Origin: Tubiluchus corallicola
Taxonomy: Eukaryota > Priapulida > Priapulimorpha > Priapulimorphida > Tubiluchidae
NCBI GenBank assembly: GCA_030141605.1
Contig: JAQGDQ010000106.1
Span: 372,001 to 436,000 of the forward strand
Reading direction: 5' to 3'
Length of the DNA stretch: 64,000 nt
Part shown: piece after piece, positions 27,601-39,700 of the stretch
How positions within the stretch are numbered: the stretch's first letter is position 1
How the letters are laid out: every line of letters starts with the position of its first letter
Program-made: the position numbers and the translations under genes
Notes under the pieces: model-generated
Seen by the model: only the letters and a program-made list of their open reading frames with translations
Databases searched by the model: none
What the model was told of the DNA's origin: nothing

Positions 27601-30600
27601 CAAATTGCTAAAAACAGCGGCGACAATAAATCCAACTAATAAAACCATATAATTTTAAAGCTAGTAAAAGTTGAAGACATTGTTGTGTTACATTTTCAAT
27701 GTTATTAAATATCTCGCTGATTGCTAACTGAATCACTCCGCCTTCACGGTCATTTCCCATCATCGTGTAGGTTTTCCCTGACGAAGTTTGCCCGTAAGCA
27801 AAAATAGTTCCTAGAAAAAGCAAAATACAAATTGGCTTGAAGCAAATCATGCTTATAATTAATGTTGCTCAAGATAAACATTTCTGTCGGATAGTGAACA
27901 CTGGATATAATCGAATATTTCCTCAAATTAGCTTCAGGATCCGGATTATAACTGGATAGGTTAACTAAACTCAATGTTTAACACAGTTTGGATCAGTTCG
28001 GATGAAAATAATAACTGTTTGCGAACTTTATTGTTTTCATTTAGTATGCCATTTTAAATGACAGCTTAGATACTTTAGGAGTTACTAAACAAAATCTGAA
28101 AGGAGAATAAGTAAGTCACTCAGTGAGAGACAAGATTTTGCTATACTTAATTAAAGGTGTATAAATAATAAAAATATACATCAACCTTGGTGTTGTTACA
28201 ATTACTGTGGGATTTTTTTTTCATATATTTATGTAATTTATGTATTTGTAACTCAGTTCATTGAGTTTGACAGTTAGAGGAAGTCCTTAACTACTCTTTG
28301 AAGGATCATTTGTTGCACGCCACTACGTGAAGATACACCATATCTCCACAAGCAAACGGAAAGAAACTGTGTGTAAAATTTTTGTGAAACGCAAATGTAG
28401 CCTAAAACAATTTCCGGGTTTTTTTGGTAGTAATTTATTTAATTCTGACTGCTGAATCACCCGAATTATTCTTCAACAGCACATTACGAAAACCGGATAG
28501 TGAATATTTGCGTGTATCAAATTTTTGTAACTATCGGATAATGGCTATGTGATACAAATAGCTGCAAACTCTTGCAAATATCACATCTTTCGGACACGAA
28601 TCAGATATACGGAGCACCACTACTTAAAATAACCAGTAAATTCAATTTTAAATACGTCATCAGATATATGATGTCATATAAATGCCTCTGCATATATAAT
28701 CAAACTTATTTATATTAATTACAGAATTAAAACACATGGTAAAAAAATAAAAGTTAAAGTCTCATAAAATAAATAATAAAGAAACAAAAAAAGGAACATA
28801 AACATATATGATGTTTCACAAGTCTAATAACTTTGATGATGCTTTAATTATAAAATTAAAATCAGATAAACTATATTTACAAAACCTACAATTGAAAGCT
28901 AGCTGCTGCACCACATTCCACAGTTTTCTTGCTTTGCACTATGAATTATGACAGTGATAAACAAGAACACAAATAAAATTAATCTGTCTGAAGATATGCT
29001 TGACAAACTAAATCACACTGCCTTTTATAAGTCCATGCTTGTTTTTTTTTTACCAATTTGACAATGTGATATTAATACTGCCTTAATGCTGCTATCTATC
29101 AAATGTAAGCAACTTCTCCCTATTTTAAAAAATATCACTATATACACATCCTTAGCTATCTTGGTCATAATGCGACATACCATTGAATCCATTCATAGCA
29201 GCTAGGACGATCTTTTGAACCACAGAGTTATAAACAGCCACAGTGTTTTCGTGAGTGTCAAAGACTCGATCTGAAATGAGAAACAAACCTGACAGAAAAA
29301 AGTAATTATGAATTTCTCGGTACACAGCAAAACTGTTTCCCATTCTTAGGTTTTCCAGAATCCATTTATCATAAGTTCAGATATACCACTTTACGTACTG
29401 ATCTGTTTACGAGCATGGGGCCTCAATACAATATATATAAAATGATGTGCTATACTAACGTAACTTCCGCTTTACATCATGCACCTAGGCTCATTTTGGC
29501 TCCAGTAATCTGCATTAGCCGCAAATATTTTAATCTCGAATTAATGCATGATTTCAAAGATTTTAGCAATTGATAATGTCACGTATCAACTTTTCAGTTA
29601 ACAGATTTTATTTTGCTTCGTTCAACTTCAAGAGACAGAAAAAAGCTGAAGGAAAACTCTTTAATAAGATATGAAAAACCCGTCGCTTGATAAGATTTTA
29701 CAGAGTTTAGTTCTAGCTCTAGTTGACGGGATTTAAGCATTGTAAAAGTAAAATGTAATTTTAAAAGCCCTGTAAAAATAAAATGTAATTTTAAATCAGG
29801 CACCATCCACAGATTACTTACCATATGTAAATGAAGCTCCATTTTGGTCAAGATGGCAAATTTTCGTTAAATCTTCAGTTTTCCACTGAACATGATCAGG
29901 CTGTTCTCTGAAACGTTAAAAAAATTAATTACATGGCAAGAGCAAATTTTAAAGACTAAGAATATTTTATTTCAAAAAAATTACCCACAGCAAAAAATAA
30001 TTTTTATTCTGCAGTGGTTATCGAAAACTGTAAAAAAGCAGAACAAGTGTACATACTGCAATGGAACCTGGCAGACGCTTCAGCCACATATATCAACATT
30101 TAGGATGTCGAATACTTTATTAGCACTACCTACCACAATAGAGCCATTAAATACAAGTAATCTATCTGGTGTCATTCACCTTACCTAGTGCTGTACTAAT
30201 GAATCAAGTTTATCAAAACTTGGTCAACCATGATGTTTAACTAGTCGCTCAAATCAATAAATATGATTGACGATTGGTTAATAGAATAAATGTAAAATTT
30301 TGCACACTTTGCCACTCATTTTTGTCATTTAATTACTTTAAGGCAAAAACCTACAGTATCAATTAGATGCGAAACAACATAAGGGATAAAGCAAAAGCCA
30401 AAAGCTTAATGTTCTAGTTTCATACTGAAGCAGCACCACCAAATATTACAATCGATCATTAGTCACTCATCGAACGTTTTTGAATGCTGATGATTGACTA
30501 CGGAAATGAGACCACTTCCCAACACTAACCCTACCTAATACCTAATACTATGTACTTATATGCAAGATTACAAAGATGTATCTTTAATGTCAAATTGTTT

Positions 30601-30699
30601 CAATTTTTGCACAATAAATAGTTATGCATTAATATGATACCTTTTAATCAACGGTCGAACTCTAACGACAACGCAGATTTTGTCTGACGTAACATCCAT
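5774..30699 (-). CDS. CENPE: Centromere-associated kinesin CENP-E (kinesin-7), complete
   Basis: The 23 coding exons, in transcript order, are: 30641-30699, 29822-29907, 29181-29270, 27692-27810, 27051-27164, 26416-26571, 25272-25471, 24476-24602, 23159-23278, 22337-22540, 22055-22198, 21730-21819, 20837-21160, 20370-20615, 19582-19739, 17852-17960, 17039-17230, 9993-15642, 9484-9644, 8885-9041, 7301-7427, 6578-6696, 5774-5952. All junctions are GT-AG with consistent phase, totalling 8931 nt and 2976 residues (human CENP-E is about 2700). CENP-E is a plus-end motor that carries chromosomes to the metaphase plate and binds kinetochores. Support: kinesin motor with all nucleotide motifs, the post-motor [12 protein letters not shown] motif, very long coiled coil, the C-terminal GRGGSGIV motif and a last-four CKQQ. 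The least certain donors are 20837 (GTGGCA) and 8885 (GTAGGC). Some introns hold repeats listed separately; the others look like plain AT-rich DNA. Confidence 0.93.
7796..8500. repeat. Diverged tandem repeats in a CENP-E intron
   Basis: Three roughly 210-240 bp segments repeat in the intron between exons 20 and 21. Recurring landmarks are CTGACTCAGA or TTGACTCAGA (about 8051 and 8492), the phrase around GGCAAAACCTG, GGAACAAACT and GGGACAAAACCTG (about 7921, 8160 and 8370), and CCCATCxCCTAACATCT (about 8127 and 8335). They are GC-richer than neighbouring DNA and have no coding potential. Confidence 0.5.
9993..15642 (-). CDS. CENPE: CENP-E exon 18: single 5650-nt coiled-coil stalk exon
   Basis: One uninterrupted exon encodes about 1883 residues (protein positions about 847-2729). 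It starts after TTTTGCAG with GAA ([10 protein letters not shown]) and ends at GTATGT in phase 1. Almost all of it is heptad-like, rich in Glu, Lys, Leu, Asn and Gln, with recurring NEEL, EELTEKN and LSxQIEEL-type phrases. In vertebrates this stalk is a flexible tether of more than 200 nm between motor and kinetochore. The last third carries near-identical 124-residue repeats. The reading frame has no stop or frameshift. Confidence 0.93.
10040..11060 (-). repeat. In-frame 372-bp (124-residue) tandem repeats in CENP-E stalk
   Basis: Two nearly identical complete units plus partial copies at both ends. The anchor CACTCTG on the plus strand recurs at 10119, 10491 and 10863, exactly 372 bp apart. 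Each unit encodes phrases such as [26 protein letters not shown] and [17 protein letters not shown]. The N-terminal partial copy (around 10850-11000) is more diverged. The period is a multiple of three but not of seven residues, so the heptad register must shift or skip between units. Confidence 0.88.
16316..16456. repeat. Long imperfect inverted repeat (hairpin) in a CENP-E intron
   Basis: The outer arms ACATAATTGCACTTTCCAAC (left) and its near-complement at 16437-16456 match at 19 of 20 positions. The inner arms CAAAAACTCTCCAAAA (16351-16366) and TTTTGGAGAGTTTTTG (16396-16411) are a perfect 16-bp match. The right arm has a small extra loop, and the apical loop is about 29 bp. It would fold into a strong hairpin in RNA. 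It may be a small MITE. Confidence 0.75.
17039..23278 (-). CDS. CENPE: CENP-E exons 9-17: neck and proximal stalk
   Basis: Exon 9 continues the motor into the neck ([20 protein letters not shown], then [14 protein letters not shown]), as in CENP-E. Exon 10 is a helical segment. Exon 11 holds [12 protein letters not shown], which corresponds to the basic-Trp-Cys motif after the neck in vertebrate CENP-E, followed by an acidic [11 protein letters not shown] run. Exons 12-14 contain an acidic linker and a Ser/Thr/Gln-rich non-coiled segment. Exons 13 and 15-17 are strongly charged coiled coil. A 21-bp inverted repeat at 22587-22675 lies in the intron between exons 9 and 10. Confidence 0.88.
18145..18221 (-). 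pseudogene. tRNA-like sequence (tRNA pseudogene or SINE head)
   Basis: On the minus strand this 77-nt stretch starts AGGACA and ends TGTCCCT, giving a near-complementary acceptor stem. It contains an A-box-like TAGTTTAGCAG and a B-box-like GTTTCAAATCC at tRNA-like spacing, with a T-rich anticodon-loop region. Mismatches in the B box and stems suggest it is not functional. It lies in the CENP-E intron between exons 15 and 16. A short B-box-like match also occurs near 23599. Confidence 0.45.
22587..22675. repeat. Perfect 21-bp inverted repeat with 47-bp spacer
   Basis: ATTCACTTAGTTTAATAAAT begins the left arm at 22587-22607; its exact reverse complement occupies 22655-22675. It lies in the CENP-E intron just upstream of exon 10. 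This could be a remnant of a small inverted-repeat element or a local inverted duplication. Confidence 0.8.
24476..30699 (-). CDS. CENPE: CENP-E exons 1-8: kinesin motor domain
   Basis: Residues 1-317 form the motor. It begins [19 protein letters not shown] (ATG at 30697-30699), followed by [13 protein letters not shown]. The P-loop GQTSSGKT is at residues 85-92 (exon 4), switch I NERSSRSH at 196-203 (exon 6) and switch II DLAGSE at 233-238 (exon 7). The microtubule-binding and neck-proximal block [16 protein letters not shown] is in exon 8. [13 protein letters not shown] in exon 5 is the usual kinesin signature. No catalytic residue is missing, so an active ATPase is expected. Exons are short (59-200 nt), unlike the single giant stalk exon downstream. 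Confidence 0.95.
26945..26999. repeat. CA-rich microsatellite
   Basis: An interrupted CA/GCA repeat lies in the CENP-E intron after exon 5, just 3' of the exon's splice donor on the minus strand. Confidence 0.7.
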
Positions 30700-32867
30700 A
30701 CTGTAGTTTTTAATGAGTCATGACTGAAAACCCTCTGTAAAAAATATACTTGGAAGTGCTAGTTTATAAACATTATACAGCAAATCTTGCAAAACATGAT
30801 ATTAAGTGAACTGCTATTATATGAAATCATACTTCGGAGAGAAATAGTGTGTAACTGTAAAAACATGAAGACGGCATAGAATTCTATCTCATAGTATCAA
30901 CGGAATAGGTAGTCAAGGGCGTGGTCGGTCTAAATTTGGCAGTGCTTTCCAAAATGGGGCAGTTTGATCAAGTGCACTGAAAAAGTTCGAGAGGGTTTAT
31001 TGGAGCGGCTTCCAATCCGAAATATTATTCATACTGCTTGACAAATTCTCAATTCAAATTCGTATTAATTTGCGTTTTTACTATAAGTGTGTTTTTGCCA
31101 TTTGTACGACTTATATAATTATAAGTTTGTCTGAGTGTGCAACAGGGACGATTCAACAAGAAAATTTCACACATTCTCATGACACAGTCTGGAAAAAATA
31201 AGCATTATTCCTATTGTTTATCGCTGACCCATTTTCTACATTCTTACTGGAGTTATATTTTGTTCAATGAATGTACAATTGACGTAGTTTGATGTTGCTA
31301 TAGTTTTTTCTTTTTGGTTATTCCTACGAACTTTCAGTTAATTTCAAATTTTTGTTTTTTTTTTTGTTAATTTAAATATTGTTTCATACCATTTGCCATA
31401 TTCATTTATTTATGTTGCCAATTTATTATAAACTCATTTGAATTCATTATCTTAATTTCTCCCTAGTTATTCGTCTTTATTTCTCTTTTCATTTTTAAAT
31501 GTTGATTATTATTTCCTTGTCTGTACTTGTCAGGTTATATTATTTCCCTTAAATCTGGATAGAGGTGCTTGACCTGGTGATGATTTACAATTCACATGGC
31601 TTGACATTGCTTTATTTTTCTTGCTTCCTCTGTTGGATCGAGTTTTTTTGATTTATATGTAATTTTATTTTACTTTTGTTTTTGTTGAGTTGGCCTTAGT
31701 TTCTTGATTTTAATTTAAATTTTCTGTTTCATTTGCTAATTTAAATTTTGCCTCTTCTCATTGCCAAATTTATTTATTGTTTCTAAACATAAACTAATTT
31801 GAACTTGTTGCCTCATTTTTTGTTAAGTTGCTGATTATTTTCATTTGTACATACCTTATTTGACAGGTCACTTAATTTTCTTCAATTTGGATTGGGATGG
31901 TTGACCCTTGGTCTTTTCGCCACCCCGTCTCTTTTCCATCTTTACCTTAGTTTTTGCTCTTGTTTAGGTTTATTTTGTAACATTTAGCGACAAATAAATT
32001 ATTTACTTACTCTCATAATAAAACGCCTAATGCCGATAGTAAAAATTAATTCTTCAAACATATCCACTAGAACATGAACAATAAAAAGTGTTTAAATCCA
32101 AACATAAATGACAAAATAATGTAAGCAACTTACATTAAAAGACGAAAAAACACATTACTCTCATGTTCCGCTCATACTTTTAAATTTTCACATTTTTGGT
32201 ACACAAAACGCTTGCGCCATCTGTTAGCGACAATCTAGATTCTAACGATTTGCGCAATTTGCCGTGAACCATTCCCAGCCATATTAAATAATCAAAAAAT
32301 TTAAAAATCACCAAAGCAAAGTCAAACGCGGAAGTGGTGCTGACCGATCACTGGCATAGCAATATCTAGTTTTATGACAAGGTACTGCCATGTTTACCTG
32401 TCCCGATGTTTTATTGTTTCGTTATTTCCTCGGTGTCCAGTCCACACTAGTTACCAAAGAAGACCGTCCACTGCGAGACACAACTAACGAGGTGATATTT
32501 AACCTCTTTTTTTTCATTTATTCTTCATTTTGCACCTTTTTCTCCAGTCCTGTGACATTATCATTTATTTCTATGGAATTTTCCTTCTTATGTGGTATAT
32601 TAAAGAGAGAAAGAAAATATAGTATACTGAGTCAGATTCACACTTGCAAAAATCAATAGAAGAGTGACTTGTGTTTATTAGCAGAGGAATTAATAGAAAA
32701 CTCCGATATTGCACTACTAGATGTGGGAGGACATTATATTCTAGATAGGGGCTAGAATTCTAGAATTTGGATTAACCATTAATAACGCTATAGCCTTAGA
32801 CCCTAAATTTTGTCTTCGTAGTTCTGAGATCGATAACCAATAGTGCTATTTATTGTATACAAAGACA

Positions 32868-33242
32868 GCACAGCAGGCAAACCAGAAGCAGGGCACCTTA
32901 TTCGCGTTCTTCTTGGGGAAGAAGCACAGTAGGCATACCCCAGGCGAACCAAAAGCAGAGCACATGTTTCTCATTCTTCTTGGGGAAGAAGTGCTGCAGG
33001 CATTCCCCCACGCCCAGCAGGCATCCCAAGGCGAACCAGAAGCAGGGCACGTTTCGCGTTCTTCTTGGGTAAGAAGCACAGTAGGCATACCCCAGGCGAA
33101 CCAAAAGCAGAGCACATGTTTCTCATTCTTCTTGGGGAAGAAGTGCTGCAGGCATTCCCCCACGCCCAGCAGGCATCCCAAGGCGAACCAGAAGCAGGGC
33201 ACGTTTCGCGTTCTTCTTGGGGAAGCAGCACAGCAGGCATGT
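32868..33242. repeat. Minisatellite array A with 153-bp higher-order repeat
   Basis: The unit is about 65-88 bp and contains GCGAACCAGAAGCAGGGCAC, TTCTTCTTGGGGAAGAAG and CAGGCATTCCCC. Copies of the GCGAACC landmark start near 32875, 32944, 33032, 33097 and 33184. The two-unit block starting at 32944 recurs almost exactly at 33097. Each unit holds the palindrome CTTCTTGGGGAAGAAG. Both strands happen to be open through much of the array; I treat this as an effect of repetition and higher GC, not as genes. Confidence 0.9.
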
Positions 33243-33465
33243 GTGAGCACTATGGCTTCAGTTGTGCCAACACTCCCCCTGTTACATTGGTTATACCTAC
33301 TTGTGACGTAGGCATTACTATTTACTGTTAGCCAATGCCCAATCTGGGCTTGCCTGATATAGACAGCTGTAACGTTGCCATTTTAAGCTGATGAGCCTAT
33401 TACTGTTTCCAATAAAATAGCATAATTTGGATAAATTTGTGCAGTTCTAGTGTTTCCTGTTAGTA

Positions 33466-33845
33466 GTGTTGCAGGCATTCCCCCAGGAGAACCAGAAGTG
33501 GGCACCTGCTTCCTGGGTAAGAAGCACAGCAGGTATTCCCTCAAGCGAACCAGAAGCAGGGTACCTGTTTAGCCTTCTTCCTGAGGACGAAGCACAACAG
33601 GCATTCCCTCAAGCGAACCATAAACAGGGTACCTGTTTCACCTTCTTCGTGAGGACGAAGCACAAACAGGCACTCCAAGCGAACCAGGAGCAGGGCACGT
33701 GCTTCGTGTTTTCATTGGGGAAGAAGCACAGCAGGCATTCCCACAGGCGAACCAGAATTAGGGCACGTTTCACATTCTTCTTGGGGAAGAAGCACAGCAG
33801 GCATTCCCACAAGCGAACCAGAGGCAAGGCAATTGCTTCGCGTTC
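33466..33845. repeat. Minisatellite array B, same family as array A
   Basis: Six more copies of the same unit, with landmarks near 33487, 33545, 33613, 33677, 33747 and 33813 (spacing 57-70 bp). They are separated from array A by about 220 bp of unrelated sequence. These copies are more diverged and lack the 153-bp dimer order seen in array A, though the AAGAAGCACAGCAGG core persists. Confidence 0.88.
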
Positions 33846-33978
33846 TAGCAAGGTTAAGAATTTTCATTTAACCTTAGACATTTGAAATTCAAGTTTCAAT
33901 ATAAAATAATTGTTTCACTTGGAAAGCTATTTTCGATACATGCTAAAGAAATCTACACAAGGATTATTGGCTGCATGC

Positions 33979-34025
33979 AGAGAGAGAGAGAGAGAGAGAA
34001 AGAGAGAGGGAAGGAGAGAGAGAGA
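33979..34025. repeat. GA microsatellite
   Basis: A nearly pure AG/GA run with a few interruptions, just beyond minisatellite array B. Confidence 0.9.
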
Positions 34026-34825
34026 TTTATATATACATGGCAGATGTATATAAATATGTATATATAAAAGTTTGACAGCTGTCGCAACACTACGACAAAG
34101 ACTTCCAAAATTTTATGCTGTGCCTGGGATACTAAAAATACAACATGACAATTCAAACAAATCTGTAGTAATAGTTTGTTTATAATATAATAGTGGACTA
34201 CATTATCTATACATCGTAATGAAATATTATTAAAAACGCATTACTATGCAAATGACAAGGGTACTTTCATAGCTTTAACCATGTTTCAGAACAGAAACGT
34301 CGTAACTAAGAGTAAACTAATATTAGAGCAAAGAAAAGTGAAAACAAAACAAAACAATTGCTTTTTTTGTCCATACAGTCAAAAATCTTAAAGGTGAGGT
34401 TTATATAACCTACATCAATTATCACTAGCAAACCATATTCATAAAGATAGAAACTAACTTTGCAAGATTTTTTCTATTTGACAACTGTAATAAATGAAAA
34501 CACTATAGTTTGTAATTCCACATATTAACTGATCCGAAAAACAAAGAAAAATGCTTGTTTGAAATTGTACCTACTTTGTTAATACATACAACACCCATCA
34601 AGTTACACAGAATACGTACATGAAACCACTGGCTTAAAACTAGATATTACCCCAATTTGTACATAAAACTATTGGTTTAAAAATAGATATTCCAAATTCC
34701 TATCACACAGCAAACATTATTAGGGTCTACAGCCTCTCCAGGGAACCCCAGTCAATACAAAAATAAACTAAATGAACAGGAACAACAAGGATGGTTTAGG
34801 TATCAAATTTGATAAAAATAGTTTT

Positions 34826-35008
34826 CTAATGTTGAGCTCTCCAATACACGTAAAAACCTCCCGACAGTTCAGCATGATGTTTATCAAATAAATCACAGTC
34901 ATCACTTCTCACAATTTTCAAAATTTTAACTTGTTTTTCAGAACTTTTGCACTTAATGCCACAGATATCAAACCGAATATACAATCGGGAATTAACTGGC
35001 CAGTGTGA
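34826..35008 (-). CDS. Doubtful isolated terminal exon, 60 codons
   Basis: On the minus strand a 60-codon frame follows a GCTAG acceptor and ends with TAG at 34826-34828. It begins SHWPVNSRLYIRFDICGIKC and ends GGFYVYWRAQH. Composition looks more protein-like than neighbouring DNA, but I do not recognise it. No upstream exon was found before the CLIC stop codon, and the stronger acceptor 5 nt upstream (TTGCAG) gives a frame that soon stops. It may be part of the CLIC 3' UTR, an alternative CLIC exon, or chance. Confidence 0.2.
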   Translation of the reverse strand, partial: SHWPVNSRLYIRFDICGIKCKSSEKQVKILKIVRSDDCDLFDKHHAELSGGFYVYWRAQH

Positions 35009-36747
35009 CTAGCCTGCAAGAGAAGATTTATTATATCAAACAGGTCTGTGAGATGTGTAAATACATTCCCTAAGCTAGTACATGACAAACAAATCTAGAA
35101 TGCTAATAGCCTAAAGATTTGGAACTGTTATTGGTATTAGAAAATGTCTTGTTTCAGATACTGAATGCATTTTCAACCTTGAAATTTAATTTTCGTTTAA
35201 ACTGCCTACGGTATAAGCACAACTGTAGTCCGACAATTTGAAAGCATCACCTTTTTATCAACAAAAATTTAAGACAACTAACACTGACTCAGTTAAAAAA
35301 ACACACTCGATTGCAACCTAAAAATCTTCAAAAATTAATTCACGAGTGTTATATTTCCAGGCAGTTTTAACCGATTTCAAAGCAGTCACACCGCTACAAG
35401 TGAACATGTATGTAAACACTATACAGTGTCCTAAACAACTTAACAGTTTACAGAACAAGGATATTACAAAAAATGGAAAGATGACATGCACTTTCTACAA
35501 TTTCTGCCTTTTAACACTAGGATCAACTATGACTATTACAAAGATTAAACATACAACTACAGAAAACTAATAAGCCAAATTTTTATTAAAATGTGAGCTA
35601 TGTACTTGTTTAATAACAGAAAATTCCCCACAGCATATGATTATGGCCATAGTTGTGGATATATGGCCAATACATATAAAACATTGCAACTTAATTAATA
35701 GCAAAGCATTATTCAATGTTACCAGATTAAATGCAGGTCATAATTAATGAAATACTCAAGTTTAATGTGTGGGTGAGTCTTCATCACATGCATATGCATA
35801 ACTGCAATTTACTACTTAATTTTAATGTTAAAAATGGAAACACTGATACTAAATGTAATAATTTTAACAAAAGCAGAAAAATTATAAAGAGTTCCATACT
35901 TTTACAAATTTAACAAAATCAAATTGCACAGTCGACTAATACCTTGCAAAACCAGCTTTATGAATTCAGTGATCTAAACTTTCATAGCTTGGCATTTGGC
36001 ACCTTTAGTCAGGCTCAGTAATTAAAAATATAGGTTATCATACAAGATTCCTAGTTTTGGATTATTATTAGTAACGTGCAGAATTTACATGTTTTACCCT
36101 TTTCTCTAGTTAACACAAAACTAACTAAATCATCTTTACTGAACTACATCATAAATCTATTAATGTACAACTAAACAACAAAAATAAGCAATCAGTCAAC
36201 ATTATAAATCAAATTAACCTTTGCTTGCTTTTTTGCTGTAATTACAATTATACTTAAAAAATTAAACTTCATTTATACAATTAGCAAATATAGAACACAA
36301 TATTTCATATAATTAGCAAGATTATTTAATCTATTTGCAAATACGTCTTTTCCAGTTACTTGCACAATGGCACAACTGTTCTATTCACTTTCAAGCAAAT
36401 TATTCATAAGTTGTGGTATAATTACAAGTGGCATAACCCCAACAATATTTTTTTAGAAGTTAACGACTGAAACAAGAAAGATCCTTTCAAATACATCTAA
36501 TTTTAAGTACCACTCAAAGCATTGGGCAAATACATGTTCACTTAGTAAAAGCCATGGAGAAAAACAAAATGAACTATAAAATTTCTGTATCTGGGTTATA
36601 CCACTCACTGGCTATAATCATACTTGAGAAATCAGTCTCTAGATTATTATTGCAAATACAACCAAATTACCCACTCAGCTAGGCACTCTTGAGTATACAA
36701 CACTGTCGCTATTCAGAGAGAATCATCTTCATAAGCTTCCATATCCC

Positions 36748-39700
36748 TTAATAGCCAACATCATCAGGTAAGGAGAGGGTGAACGTTGGTCTTTGCAGGG
36801 ATTCTTCCTTCGGGGACTGCGGGTGCAAACCATCTGTCTGTGCTTTGCCACGGTAGTTTGCGATAATGTCCTGGTCAGCTGGACACGATTCTTGGAATGC
36901 TTCCGTCTCATAAGCTGTCTATAAAAGGTTAAAATACAAAATTAAAAAATGTTTCCAAAAGGCACAGACAAATATTGTAAATGATGCAATTTCATGACGA
37001 GCTGTTGAAACTCAACTTTAAAATAAACAATTCATTTCCAATGAAAAACATGAACAATATAATTTCATAGTGAGAAAAGTTAGGCACGCAGCAACAAGGT
37101 GCAAAAACAAATAAAACTATAAATGGAGTGGATCGTGCAGTAGCAAGAAAAGTACATACAAGTTGAAACAACTCCAGTGGCGGGTCTGGCAGCAGTGTTA
37201 CAATAAAAAAAGTAAAAGCACAGTTACCAATTATGCAGTTACTACTAGCATAAGAACAAGCAATGCAATGTCATTAGGACTGCAAGCAAAAAGTGCTACA
37301 AATTCAAACAAGAAAGTGCCACGCAAACAAAACAATGTCACGGAGCTCAACACTATAATACGTAGGGTTCACTCATACAAAAATCAATAACGCATATGTG
37401 GCGCTAACGCTTCAATGGCGAGCAGGTAAACCCATATTATGGCAAGTATAAGATAGCGTTATGTATTTAATACCAACGTTATAGATATGAGGAACGCATT
37501 GAATATTTTTACCCGCTAGCCGTTGGATGATGCAGCGTGTCACGCTTTTGCACTTCACAGACAGAGTGAATTCTCCGATTATAGCGTCATCTCCGTGACA
37601 ATGTCATAAAAAGCATGATTACCAATAGACTAATACTACAACAGTGCCTGGGTTAATACAAATACTGCACTACTATGATTATAAAAACAAAACAACACTG
37701 TCTCAAAAAGAATACAAATAATATAATTATGACAATGAGTACAAACACAGAAGTGCCACGAAAAGTACAAACTACGGAGGTTGTAGTCCATTTAAACAAT
37801 AAAGTGCCAAAAAATCAACGGTACAAGAAGAAGAGATCCACACTGAACAAAAAAGTATTACTCATACCAAACCTGTAGCAAAAACACCAAATCTGTGCTT
37901 GTTCGATAGTGATATAGCAGTTTACAGTCTTACCTTGATGTAATTCCAAATTCCCGTAAATTCATGTGGTATTTCGAAGTTCCGATACCATTTCGAAGCA
38001 ACGCGAATGTGCTGTAGCTTTGGCATCAACTCACAGTCGTAAAGCGTCAGCTCATTTCCACACAAATACTAAAAGTCACAAAAATATAAACAAGTAGGCT
38101 TTTGGAATTTTAAATATTGATATTACACAAGCACTGACATTGAAAGGAACGATTTAAAGTCAATTTTAAATAAAGCAACTAGCATACACATTCGTATCAT
38201 TATATTTCAATTAAAACTGTGAATTTGTTGTAAATATACAAACTTTATTTATTTTGAGTGGATTTACAATAAAGTACAATATAATTACTGGCCACGGTAT
38301 ATCCACTATGTGTATCGTTATAAAGACTTTGCTGTAAAAAACTTCAGGCTTTTACGTTAGGTCAGAAAACTAAAAAAAAATAAATTAAAATTTTAAAACC
38401 CTACGACAGTAAATACCCAAAAACTCCACACTGGAATACTGAGTTGAGCATTATTGTTGCATCTTTAAGTCTTTACCACTAGTATCAATATCTTAAATAC
38501 ATGTTGTTGACTAAAACTAATATACTTTCTTAAGTGTCTATTTACCTAACCCAACTAGAATACATAATTGCCTGACCTAAAAGAAAACACCGAGAATTCC
38601 TGAGTAGGTTAGCAGCTTAGTAATTCACATACTTTTGTGTTCCAAAACTCATTTTGTTTCTTCTTTAAGTCACTACATCAATTACCTTGTTTAAGATTAA
38701 ATCAGTAAAAAACACAAAACACACGTAAAATAATAATTATAACGATAAACTAAATTTGAAAAGTATAACATCTTAAGCCAACTGTCCCAATTTTAAATGA
38801 GACTGCACTTTCGTGTTTGCTTGTTTTATCATTTTAATAACTTTGAAACTATGCAAAGAAACCATCAAGTGCCTTAATTTTTCTTAGGAGAATATGATGT
38901 TACACAATCTTTTTGGTACAGACAAGGGACTACTTATATGATCACCTAAAAATTATCTTTGGAAAGAGTTATAGAAATTTAAATCGATTTTAAATGTTGT
39001 TACAAGACACACTGCTTTGCAAAATATTAATGATAAGGTGGTAGTGTTAATAGTGCTTGCAAAGTTGCAATAATGTTGAGTGTTGTTCAGTGCAAGAAAC
39101 TGCGGGCAATTTTCCTGGCAACTTCTAATAATAGGTCTAATGGTAATTTTTATTACACGGGTTTAGAAACAACAGACAACGTAACCTTGCTATAAGGCTT
39201 GTATCGCCGATTGTAAATAACAAACTATAACTACATAACAGAGATGATTATTACCCCGCTTTTACTCTAAATACGTCCCAAGCAGGGCAACGGCAGATAG
39301 CACTTCAAAGTCTTGGGTGTGACAAGCTAGGATATCGAAACCTCGACCCTCACACAGAAAGCAGACACGAGGTACGTTGCTCTCTAGACAGATCCGGTCC
39401 TGACTATATTTTCAAGCAGTTTCTGACACGCAATTTAGGCTGCTCAGGACCGATACACAGTTTCAGGCAGCTCCTAACACGTGCCCAGCCCCCAAAATGC
39501 AAAATCGAATTCTAGCTCTACACATGCAAGTTTGGCCAAATATCTTGCGTGCAGCCTCAACTTTGATAACGACAATGCCAATGTTTCGTTTATTTAAATA
39601 TATATTTTGTGGTACATTGTAAGCTGTGTAATGATTAAATTAGTCACAGAAGTGAATATTTTATAGAAGGAGCTCAAATATGACACATTAACCATTACAT

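Larger units (their letters stand above)
30700..36747. other. Intergenic region between CENP-E and CLIC
   Basis: The CENP-E upstream side (30700-31000) shows no clear TATA box or CCAAT box that I can assign. 31070-32000 is strongly T-rich on the plus strand and seems to contain two diverged copies of a segment about 320 bp long. The minisatellite arrays lie at 32868-33845 and a GA repeat at 33979-34025. 34100-36747 is AT-rich and probably includes the CLIC 3' UTR. Apart from a doubtful exon at 34826-35008, I see no gene. Confidence 0.55.

Noticed and set aside
32846-33311. Long open frames on both strands (134 and 152 codons)
   Set aside because: They are produced by the minisatellite: the same unit is open in several frames on both strands, and the peptides are simply repeats.
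32868-33845. Possible CRISPR array
   Set aside because: The repeats are long, adjacent and without unique spacers, and the genome is eukaryotic; this is a minisatellite.
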